This document shows, one piece after another, positions 1 to 6,263 of a stretch of DNA of 64,000 bases (positions are counted from its first letter, which is position 1; the number at the start of each line of letters is the position of its first letter). The translations under genes and the position numbers were made by a program. The notes under the pieces were generated by a model that was not told where the DNA came from, did no database searches, and saw only the letters and a program-made list of their open reading frames with translations. The stretch covers positions 124,001 through 188,000 of the forward strand of contig OY764876.1 of NCBI GenBank assembly GCA_963668595.1, given 5' to 3'. The stretch is from GWE2-42-39 sp963668595 (lineage in GTDB: Bacteria; Bacteroidota; Bacteroidia; Bacteroidales; Prolixibacteraceae).

Positions 1-2
1 AA

Positions 3-134
3 GAACAAGAATCGCCTGAGAAAGTACAATTTTTTTCGTTCACGAGGGGAGGAAACACGATGAAAAAATACAGATTCGGGTTGTGGCGCCGTTTGGTTGG
101 GTCTGAAATTGAGAGAGTGGCAATCTCTTTTTAG
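3..134 (+). CDS. C-terminal fragment of an unidentified protein, cut by window start
   Basis: The third frame is open from the window edge to a TAG at 132-134 and gives about 43 residues, basic and aromatic towards the end (MKKYRFGLWRR, then GSEIERVAISF). The gene must begin upstream of the window. An internal ATG at 60 is preceded by a GGGGAGG stretch, so a separate 24-residue ORF starting there is possible but less likely. The stop overlaps by three bases the stop of the convergent carbonic anhydrase gene. I do not recognise the family from this tail. Frame one is also open to a TGA at 61-63, so the reading is not certain. Confidence 0.4.
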   Translation, partial: EQESPEKVQFFSFTRGGNTMKKYRFGLWRRLVGSEIERVAISF

Positions 135-760
135 TAACTGAAAAAACTTACCTCGCCGGTTTCTATTTCGTAGAATCCTCCGGTAATAATTATTTTCCCT
201 TCGTTTTCCAGATTGCTCAAAATTTTGCTTTGTTCTCTGATTTGACGTATGGTTTCGTGTACGTTGATGAGGCTTACCTGGTTGACAAACCGTAAGTTTT
301 TCCCGTTGCGGAGTTCCTGTGGCGTGATTACTTCTTTTTCGATTGACGGTTTTAGCTTGTCGAGCAAACCGGTGAGATGACCTGCCTTTAATTGGTTACA
401 TGCACTGATCACTGCACCGCACTGCGAATGTCCGAGTACTACAATAACTTTTGACTTGGCAAAAGCGCAGGCGTATTCCATGCTGCCCAGAATGTCGCTG
501 TTCAATATATTTCCTGCAATACGTATGCTGAAAATATCGCCCAGTCCCTGGTCAAAAATAAGCTCGGCAGAGGTGCGCGAATCAATACAGCTAAGAATGG
601 TGGCGATCGGAAATTGTCCTTCCGATGTCTGGTTGACCTGTTTCAGTAAATTACGGTTCAGTTTTAAATTGTTGCGAAACCGTTTGTTGCCCAATTTTAA
701 ATATTCCAATGCCTCGTGTGGACTTATTTTTGCCTGACTTTCTTCGGTGTGAGTCCACAT
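131..760 (-). CDS. Beta-class carbonic anhydrase
   Basis: Predicted to interconvert CO2 and bicarbonate in the cytoplasm. The 209-residue protein carries the beta-class zinc site: Cys58 in the CIDSR motif, then His111 and Cys114 in HSQCGA. The Asp60-Arg62 dyad that switches the zinc-bound water in this family is also present. Length and lack of a signal peptide fit a cytosolic beta enzyme. It starts at an ATG just upstream of, and on the same strand as, the Sua5 gene (6 bases from that gene's stop), so sua5 and this gene are probably co-transcribed, with purE in front. Bicarbonate/CO2 supply could matter to the neighbouring PurE, which looks like the CO2-using type; that link is inference. 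Confidence 0.92.
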   Translation of the reverse strand: MWTHTEESQAKISPHEALEYLKLGNKRFRNNLKLNRNLLKQVNQTSEGQFPIATILSCIDSRTSAELIFDQGLGDIFSIRIAGNILNSDILGSMEYACAFAKSKVIVVLGHSQCGAVISACNQLKAGHLTGLLDKLKPSIEKEVITPQELRNGKNLRFVNQVSLINVHETIRQIREQSKILSNLENEGKIIITGGFYEIETGEVSFFSY

Positions 761-766
761 GTTCCT

Positions 767-1729
767 TTAGTTTGAAGGATTAGAATATTGGTAGGCTGCT
801 TTTTTCATGCGATCCATAATAGCAATGCCGAGGCCTGTTGCCGGAACTGCTTCAATATAGATTTGCTCAATTTCCGGGTCATCTTCCATGCTGTGCATGG
901 CCTTGAACAGATTTGCTGCAACTTCGGTTAATTCGGAGTTTTCCGATGTATAAAATGCACGTTTTGCATTGTGCTCCGAATGGGTTTTATCGTGTAGGAT
1001 AATTCCTGAAGCTTCGGGAAGCAAAGTGTCGTTTTCGGAAAGAATATAAAGTGGTTTTTTAGGCGAATAGTGACTTTTTAGCAATCCTGGCGAGAGAAGT
1101 TTTTCTGCTTTTACCGCATGCAAAATTTCAATGCCGGGCAAAACACTGGCTATTTGTTCGGCAGTGATCAATCCCGGACGCAGAATTGTGCAACGTTTGT
1201 TTTCAACCGAAACGATGGTTGACTCAATGCCCACGGTGGTTGGCCCTCCATCAAGAATGAAATCGACACCCGGAAGTTGTTTGGCTACGTGGGCGGCAGT
1301 AGTTGGACTCAATTGTCCGAATTTGTTGGCACTGGGCGCAGCAATCGGACAGCCCGCTGCTTTTATCAGTTCGAGTGCCAGCGGATGGTCGGGCATGCGT
1401 ATGCCAACAGTAGGCAAATCGGAAGTAACCAAGTCGGGAACCAGATCACTCTTGGGCAATACCATTGTAAGCGGGCCTGGCCAAAAGTTCCGAACCAGAG
1501 TGAGTACAATTTCGTTGATTTGAGTTGTCAGTGCCTCCAACTGTCCTGGCGATGCAATGTGTACGATCAGTGGATCGAAATTGGGCCGTTCTTTTAGCGC
1601 AAAAATTTTGGCTACGGCAATTGGATCGAGAGCATTGGCTCCCAGTCCGTAAACTGTTTCGGTGGGAAATGCCACCAATCCCCCCCCGCGAATAATGCTG
1701 GCGGCATGACTGATCTGATCGTAACTCAT
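767..1729 (-). CDS. L-threonylcarbamoyladenylate synthase, Sua5/YrdC family
   Basis: Makes threonylcarbamoyl-AMP from threonine, bicarbonate and ATP, the first step of t6A modification at position 37 of ANN-decoding tRNAs. The 320-residue protein has the YrdC domain at about 1-190 (FPTETVYGLG at 21-30, KERP at 46-49, PSAN at 132-135, GIESTIV at 167-173). The Sua5-specific linker follows (SPGLLKSHYSP at 213-223), then a C-terminal Sua5 domain, so it is the long Sua5 form rather than short TsaC. The reading frame is open for 52 more codons upstream, but those lie inside purE. I chose the ATG at 1729 because it begins the conserved domain, follows the purE stop by 28 bases and has AGAGAGAGGAAT upstream. 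Codons 14-17 contain a run of eight G. Confidence 0.93.
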   Translation of the reverse strand: MSYDQISHAASIIRGGGLVAFPTETVYGLGANALDPIAVAKIFALKERPNFDPLIVHIASPGQLEALTTQINEIVLTLVRNFWPGPLTMVLPKSDLVPDLVTSDLPTVGIRMPDHPLALELIKAAGCPIAAPSANKFGQLSPTTAAHVAKQLPGVDFILDGGPTTVGIESTIVSVENKRCTILRPGLITAEQIASVLPGIEILHAVKAEKLLSPGLLKSHYSPKKPLYILSENDTLLPEASGIILHDKTHSEHNAKRAFYTSENSELTEVAANLFKAMHSMEDDPEIEQIYIEAVPATGLGIAIMDRMKKAAYQYSNPSN

Positions 1730-1757
1730 TTGTATAAAACCTGAAATATTCCTCTCT

Positions 1758-2231
1758 CTAAAATTGTTGAATGCTTTGGTCTGCTTCTTCCAATTCAGTG
1801 CGTTTTTTCTCCTGATAAGCGACAATACGTTCGCGAACTTCAGGATTCGATAAAGCGATGATTTTGGCTGCGGCAAGCGCTGCATTTTCGGTGCTCAGCA
1901 CAGTCATCGGAGCAACTCCCGAAGGCATGCGGACACTTGAGTAAAGATCAGCACCTCCAAATTTATCGCTGTACGGAGGACAGGCAATTACCGGGCAATG
2001 GGTTTGTGCATCGGCAAATCCGCTCAGTGCATTGCTCATTCCGGCAATGGTAATAAATACGACATTTTCTTTTTCGTATTCTTTAATCAGTTGGTAGCAT
2101 TTCAGTGGCACTTTATGAGCCGATGCAATGCGGGTTACCACTTCGATAGCGAATTTTTCCAATACTTTCTGAATTTGCTGCGCCCAATCCAGGTCAGCTT
2201 TCGAGCCCATAATAATCACAACTTTACTCAT
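1758..2231 (-). CDS. purE: PurE of class II type (5-aminoimidazole ribonucleotide carboxylase)
   Basis: Purine biosynthesis: forms CAIR. The 157-residue protein has the PurE fold signatures MGSKADLDW (8-16) and SAHK (37-40). The substrate-loop motifs are AGMSNALSG (63-71), CPPYSDKFGG (84-93) and SSVRMPSG (98-105). From family knowledge, class I PurE (N5-CAIR mutase, needs PurK) has SAHRTP and AGGAAHLPGM, whereas class II (AIR carboxylase, Treponema denticola PurE and the animal PAICS carboxylase domain) has SAHK and AGRSN-type loops. This protein therefore looks like class II, using AIR plus CO2 directly. The frame is open for 35 more codons upstream. The ATG at 2231 is preferred because it starts the conserved beta strand and lies about 40 bases downstream of a TATCTTTG -7 box. 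Confidence 0.9.
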   Translation of the reverse strand: MSKVVIIMGSKADLDWAQQIQKVLEKFAIEVVTRIASAHKVPLKCYQLIKEYEKENVVFITIAGMSNALSGFADAQTHCPVIACPPYSDKFGGADLYSSVRMPSGVAPMTVLSTENAALAAAKIIALSNPEVRERIVAYQEKKRTELEEADQSIQQF

Positions 2232-2573
2232 CGTTTTTATTTTTGATAAATCTGGTTTGTACTTGTTATGCAAAGATAACTTTGTATTGTTTATTTCCGG
2301 CTTTGTGACGAGAAACGCAATTGCATCGTCCTTCAATCCTGAAAATTAATTCAGCAGCAAAAGTACATACGGAAACGGTACTGCGCAATTTCACGAATTC
2401 ATTCATCTTACGATTTAATATTTTAAAAATGTAGAAGCCGACTTTTTTCTCTTTTTTGCAGATAGTTTTAAGTGTTGCGTTACGAAACTGTTTCGCCATG
2501 TTCATTTCTTTTCCGTAATCGCGGGTATCAGCAAAAAAATATAAATCTTTGTGTGGAACCAAAAAATGGGTGC
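2232..2573. other. Intergenic region between divergent purE and SBF-like transporter gene
   Basis: About 340 bases with no gene I can support. It holds the purE -7 box (2271-2278, minus strand) and, towards the right end, an AATCTTTG (2544-2551, plus strand) that could be the -7 element for the transporter gene, 22 bases before its ATG. A minus-strand open frame of 98 codons crosses it, but its product has no recognisable domain and it overlaps the purE promoter. Confidence 0.5.
2271..2278 (-). promoter_or_regulatory. -7 box (TATCTTTG) of purE
   Basis: Read on the minus strand this is TATCTTTG, a perfect match to the Bacteroidota -7 consensus TAnnTTTG. It lies 39 bases upstream of the chosen purE ATG. 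I see no TTTG at the expected -33 distance, so only half of the promoter is supported. Its position excludes the further-upstream ATG at 2336 as the purE start. Confidence 0.45.
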
Positions 2574-3575
2574 ATGCAATCCGATTTTATTAGTAAGATC
2601 AAGCGTTTTCTTCCCGATGGATTTATTGCGGGAATTATTCTGATGATTCTGCTTGCCTACCTGATTCCTGGAATTGGCGGGAAAGACAGCTTTTTTGATT
2701 TGAATACGATCATTCATTACGGTGTAATGTTGCTGTTCTTTTTTTACGGACTTCGGCTAAGTCCAAAAGATATTGCGAATGACTTGAAAAACTGGCGTTT
2801 GCATATTCTTATTCAGTCAATTACTTTTCTCGTATTTCCTTTGTTGGTGCTGGTTTTTCGTCCATTTTTTAGTGGGACTGAAAATGAAGTATTGTGGTTG
2901 GCGGTATTTTTTTTTGCAGCTCTGCCTTCCACGGTTTCATCTTCGGTTGTAATGGTTTCTATTGCTGAAGGAAATATTCCGAGTGCCATTTTTAATGCGA
3001 GTATTTCAGGTGTAATCGGACTGGTTATTACTCCTCTTTGGATGGGTGTTTTTCTCGAAAAACAAAATGAAGCGTTTGAATTCGGACCAATTATTTCTGA
3101 TTTGGTTACTCAGATTTTATTGCCGGTAATGGTTGGTTTATTTTTTCATCGCTGGGCAGGCAAATGGGCGCAAAAAAATAAAAAGTATTTGAGCATGTTC
3201 GACAAAAGTGTCATCTTTTGTATTGTTTACCGAAGTTTTAGCAATTCATTTCTGAATGGTATTTTCAGCAGCGTTAGTTGGGGCGAGTTGTTTTTGCTGT
3301 CGGCAAGTGTTATCGGACTGTTCTTTTTTATTTTTAGTTTGATAAAATTTGTATCAGATAAAATGAAATTTAACCGCGAAGACAAGATTACAATTCTTTT
3401 TTGTGGTTCGAAAAAATCACTGGTACACGGGTCGGTAATGGCCAGTGTAATGTTTGCTGGCAGCAGTGCCGGCGGTATTTTCCTGGTTCCGGTGATGATT
3501 TACCATGCATTTCAGTTATTCTATATCAGTATTGTAGCGCGTCGCTACAGTCGCGAAAAGCAAATGAAAAGTTAA
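2574..3575 (+). CDS. SBF-like (bile acid:sodium symporter superfamily) membrane transporter
   Basis: A 333-residue, very hydrophobic protein with about ten predicted membrane segments. The conserved-looking stretches are LFFFYGLRLSPKDI in the first third, FFAALPSTVSSSVVMVSIAEGNI in the middle (polar-interrupted helix typical of BASS carriers) and FCGSKKSLVHG near the end. This pattern matches the YfeH/SBF-like branch (PF13593) of the bile acid:sodium symporters; the substrate cannot be predicted. The frame is open for 34 codons further upstream, but the segment before the ATG at 2574 is not membrane-like and lies in the promoter region, so I start at MQSDFISKIKRF. It stands alone, 28 bases before an esterase gene on the same strand. 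Confidence 0.8.
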   Translation: MQSDFISKIKRFLPDGFIAGIILMILLAYLIPGIGGKDSFFDLNTIIHYGVMLLFFFYGLRLSPKDIANDLKNWRLHILIQSITFLVFPLLVLVFRPFFSGTENEVLWLAVFFFAALPSTVSSSVVMVSIAEGNIPSAIFNASISGVIGLVITPLWMGVFLEKQNEAFEFGPIISDLVTQILLPVMVGLFFHRWAGKWAQKNKKYLSMFDKSVIFCIVYRSFSNSFLNGIFSSVSWGELFLLSASVIGLFFFIFSLIKFVSDKMKFNREDKITILFCGSKKSLVHGSVMASVMFAGSSAGGIFLVPVMIYHAFQLFYISIVARRYSREKQMKS

Positions 3576-3603
3576 CTACCAATACAAACAACTAAAACGA
3601 TTA

Positions 3604-4386
3604 ATGATGAAACGATTTAATTTATTTTTAGCAGTTCTTCTCTGCCTGTTTGTGGCAGAAATTACTGTGGCTCAGAATACCCCGGCAACTGCGGTTGATT
3701 CGGTGGAGATTAAACGAAAAGCAAAAGAAGAACACGAGAAATGGTTGAAAATGGATTGGCCAAATTTGAAACGGTTTCGCGATAGCAATACCGAAATTGG
3801 CTTGCCTGCTGCAAACGAAAAACGTGTTGTTTTTATGGGCAATTCCATTACCGAAGGCTGGCTGAGAACTTCACCTGGTTTTTTTGCCGGACGGCCTTAC
3901 ATCAATCGCGGAATTAGCGGACAAACGACACCTCAGATGTTGGTTCGCTTTCGAGCCGATGTGGTGAACCTGAAACCAAAGGTGGTTTTAATTCTGGCCG
4001 GAACCAACGATATTGCCGGTAATACCGGACCTTCGACCCTTGAAATGATTGAGGATAATCTGGCCTCGATGGTTGATTTGGCTCAGGCAAACAACATTGA
4101 AGTAGTGCTTTGTTCTGTGCTTCCCGCCTACGATTATCCATGGAAACGCGGATTGAAACCATACGAGAAAATTGAAAAATTAAACGCATGGATCAAAGAA
4201 TATGCGGCTCAGCACAAGTGCATTTATCTGGATTATTATTCGGCAATGGTCGATAGTCGCCCTGGTTTGAAACCGGAATACGGAGATGATGGTGTTCATC
4301 CGAATAAATTGGGTTATAGTGTGATGGAGCCACTCGCTGAAAAAGCAATTGCCGAAGCATTGAAAAAATCGGCAAAGCGGAAATAG
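3604..4386 (+). CDS. Secreted SGNH/GDSL-family hydrolase (acyl or acetyl esterase)
   Basis: Exported 260-residue serine hydrolase with a signal peptide of about 23 residues (cleavage after TVAQ likely). All SGNH blocks are present: GNSIT with nucleophile Ser81, GISGQTT (oxyanion Gly, 103-109), GTNDI (Asn135) and DDGVHPN supplying Asp229 and His232. The family removes acyl or acetyl groups from lipids or polysaccharides. Such enzymes are often encoded near PULs, and this gene sits directly before the PUL1 sigma gene, but a strong terminator at 4415 separates the two. A role in deacetylating the PUL1 glycan is possible, not shown. ATGs at 3604 and 3607 are equivalent candidates. Confidence 0.85.
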   Translation: MMKRFNLFLAVLLCLFVAEITVAQNTPATAVDSVEIKRKAKEEHEKWLKMDWPNLKRFRDSNTEIGLPAANEKRVVFMGNSITEGWLRTSPGFFAGRPYINRGISGQTTPQMLVRFRADVVNLKPKVVLILAGTNDIAGNTGPSTLEMIEDNLASMVDLAQANNIEVVLCSVLPAYDYPWKRGLKPYEKIEKLNAWIKEYAAQHKCIYLDYYSAMVDSRPGLKPEYGDDGVHPNKLGYSVMEPLAEKAIAEALKKSAKRK

Positions 4387-4414
4387 AAATTTATTTCGAT
4401 ACAACAAATACAGG

Positions 4415-4446
4415 AAAGTCCAATTACTCAATTGGGCTTTTTTTCT
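4415..4446 (+). terminator. Intrinsic terminator after SGNH hydrolase gene
   Basis: An 11-base stem (4415-4425 with 4430-4440, one G-U pair), four-base loop ACTC, and a T-run continuing to 4444. It separates the esterase gene from the PUL1 sigma promoter that begins 9 bases later. Confidence 0.85.
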
Positions 4447-4454
4447 TGCTCGAA

Positions 4455-4484
4455 TTTGATGCAAACAGTTTTTTTCTACTTTTG
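4455..4484 (+). promoter_or_regulatory. Promoter of PUL1 sigma gene (TTTG-N18-TACTTTTG)
   Basis: TTTG at 4455-4458 and TACTTTTG at 4477-4484, spaced 18 bases, match the Bacteroidota housekeeping promoter at both elements. The expected transcript start near 4491 leaves a leader of only about 14 bases before the TTG at 4505, so upstream starts are excluded. Confidence 0.7.
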
Positions 4485-4504
4485 GCAGCATAACCTTTTC
4501 AAGT

Positions 4505-5083
4505 TTGCTGAAAAATCAGGAAAATACAGACGAAAATAAATTGCTTCGAAAACTGGTTTCGGGCGATGAGATGGCTTTCGAGATACTTTTTTACCGGTAT
4601 CGCGGCAAGCTTGGTAATTTTGTCAAACGATCGCTTCCTCCACATGTTGACATGGAAGAAACTGTGCACGAAATTTTTCTTCGCATTTGGGAAAGCCGTA
4701 CTTTTCTTGATCCCGATCGCCCTTTTTCTCCCTATCTTTTTCGTGTTGCCCGCAACTTTGTGATTGATGAACTTCGGAAAAATATCGGGCATCAATTATA
4801 TCTGAATGATCTTTCGTTTCTGAATGATGTTGGAACCAATACCACCGAACTTGGAATTGAAGATGCTGAGTTGCAAAACTGGTTCAAAAATCTGTTGGAT
4901 AAACTTCCAGAAAAGCGGCGCGAAATATTTGAAATGCATCGCTTAGAGGGACTTTCGTACCAGGAAATTGCATCCAAAATGAATATTTCTGAAAATACGG
5001 TTGATACCCAAATTCGCCGAACTCTTAATCTTTTTCGGGAGGAAATTAAAAAGCTAAAATTGTTATTCTTTACTTTTTTCTGA
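4505..5083 (+). CDS. ECF RNA polymerase sigma-70 factor (PUL1 regulator)
   Basis: A 192-residue ECF sigma factor: region 2 at about 25-92 (AFEILFYRYR through FLRIWES and SPYLFRVARNFVIDELR) and region 4 at about 128-180 (LPEKRREIFEMHRLEGLSYQEIA, then a helix-turn-helix with ISENTVDTQI). It belongs to the Bacteroidota group that works with FecR-type anti-sigma factors and STN-domain SusC receptors; a matching fecR and susC follow. The start codon is TTG at 4505: there is no ATG before codon 23, and the promoter at 4455-4484 fits this start. The C-terminus ends in a hydrophobic tail (KLKLLFFTFF), a feature shared with the other two sigma factors in the window. Confidence 0.9.
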   Translation: MLKNQENTDENKLLRKLVSGDEMAFEILFYRYRGKLGNFVKRSLPPHVDMEETVHEIFLRIWESRTFLDPDRPFSPYLFRVARNFVIDELRKNIGHQLYLNDLSFLNDVGTNTTELGIEDAELQNWFKNLLDKLPEKRREIFEMHRLEGLSYQEIASKMNISENTVDTQIRRTLNLFREEIKKLKLLFFTFF

Positions 5084-5149
5084 TTTTTTCCGGATTCGTT
5101 GTCACGGAACAAATTTCATTTTTCGTATTAATAGTTAAAATGCGAAAAG

Positions 5150-6139
5150 ATGAATGCAAAAATTCAGAATATACTTAATCGGTTTCTTTGTGGTGAAAAA
5201 CTTAGTAGTCAAGAGTTGAATGACTTACGTAAAGTGTTTGCTGAAAAGGAATATCGCGCCGAAATAAACCGATGGCTGGAAAATAATTGGGAGTTTGCAG
5301 CCTCCGACGATTTGGAAATTAGTTTTGACAATCTGCGGACGAAGATTCACGAATACGAGTCGGCTAAAAACGGATTTTACCGTCGTTTGCGTGTTTATTC
5401 AAAACAATTTCAGCGAGTTGCGGCAATTTTATTTATTCCCTTACTGTTTGGGATTCTCTTTTATTATCTGAAAATAAACAGCGGAGATTCATCTTTTTAT
5501 GTGGCCGAAGCACCGTTTGGCGAGAAAGCAAAAATTGAGCTTGCTGATGGAAGTATTGTGTGGCTAAATTCGGGTTCTAAAATCCGTTATTCGGCTGATT
5601 TTAATCGAAAAAGTCGTGATTTAGAGCTTGATGGAGAAGCTTTTTTTGAAGTGAAAAAGCAAAACGGAAAACCATTTATAGTACATACCTCACAGCTTCA
5701 GGTAAAAGTTACCGGAACCAGTTTCAATGTATCGGCTTATTCAGACGACCCGTTTATTGAAACCTCGCTTGTTGAGGGAAAAGTAAATATTCAGCTTGGT
5801 AGCAAAAATCGAAACATTGAGCTTAGTCCGGGAAATGCAATTACTTATACCAAACAATCACGCGAAGTTTTTCAACATAAAATGAATGAGGAAGCAGCTA
5901 CGGCATGGCGTTATAATAGGCTTATTTTCATTAATGATAATTTTTCAAAACTAGCCCGTAAAATTGAAAAATGGTACAATGTTGAGGTGGTGTATAATCC
6001 GGAGCAGTTTCAAAATCACAAATTAACTGTAAAACTTTTGGAAGGGGAACAATTGAGTAATCTTCTTCAGATTATTGAAACAACAGTTGGCGCAAAGTGT
6101 ACGGTTGATGGAAATAAAATTCGAATAATTAAAATCTGA
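5150..6139 (+). CDS. FecR-family anti-sigma factor (PUL1)
   Basis: A 329-residue single-pass inner-membrane protein: cytoplasmic sigma-binding N-terminus (about 1-85), one transmembrane helix (about 90-109), and a periplasmic FecR domain (about 115-215, with the typical LADGSIVWLNSGSKIRY and FEVKKQNGKPFIVHT blocks). A C-terminal secretin/TonB-like segment (about 250-329, NFSKLARKIEKWYNVEVVY) contacts the STN domain of the receptor. It is expected to hold the upstream sigma factor until the SusC transporter senses its glycan. It lies 66 bases after the sigma gene and 124 bases before susC. The spacing and order are the standard trans-envelope signalling arrangement of Bacteroidota PULs. Confidence 0.92.
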   Translation: MNAKIQNILNRFLCGEKLSSQELNDLRKVFAEKEYRAEINRWLENNWEFAASDDLEISFDNLRTKIHEYESAKNGFYRRLRVYSKQFQRVAAILFIPLLFGILFYYLKINSGDSSFYVAEAPFGEKAKIELADGSIVWLNSGSKIRYSADFNRKSRDLELDGEAFFEVKKQNGKPFIVHTSQLQVKVTGTSFNVSAYSDDPFIETSLVEGKVNIQLGSKNRNIELSPGNAITYTKQSREVFQHKMNEEAATAWRYNRLIFINDNFSKLARKIEKWYNVEVVYNPEQFQNHKLTVKLLEGEQLSNLLQIIETTVGAKCTVDGNKIRIIKI

Positions 6140-6190
6140 AAAAAAAAGAGTTCGGTATATGATATAACTACTTTATTATTAGATGAAAAA

Positions 6191-6213
6191 GGGAAGTGTT
6201 CCTACCACTTCCC
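6191..6213 (+). promoter_or_regulatory. Leader hairpin between fecR and susC of PUL1
   Basis: A perfect 8-base stem, GGGAAGTG (6191-6198) with CACTTCCC (6206-6213), around a 7-base loop. There is no T-run after it, so it does not look like a terminator. It sits 50 bases before the susC ATG, in the same relative place as the hairpins in the fecR-susC gap of PUL4. Possible roles are mRNA processing or stabilisation of the susC transcript. Confidence 0.5.
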
Positions 6214-6263
6214 CTAAATCTAAACATTATCAAAACGTTTAAATTAAAAGCATTTTCAAAGTT

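Noticed and set aside
61..134. Independent 24-residue gene starting at ATG 60 with a GGAGG upstream
   Set aside because: The frame is already open from the window edge, so the simplest reading is the end of a longer gene.
2266..2562. Minus-strand 98-codon open frame upstream of purE
   Set aside because: No recognisable domain, overlaps the purE -7 box and the 5' region of the divergent transporter gene; unsupported as a gene.
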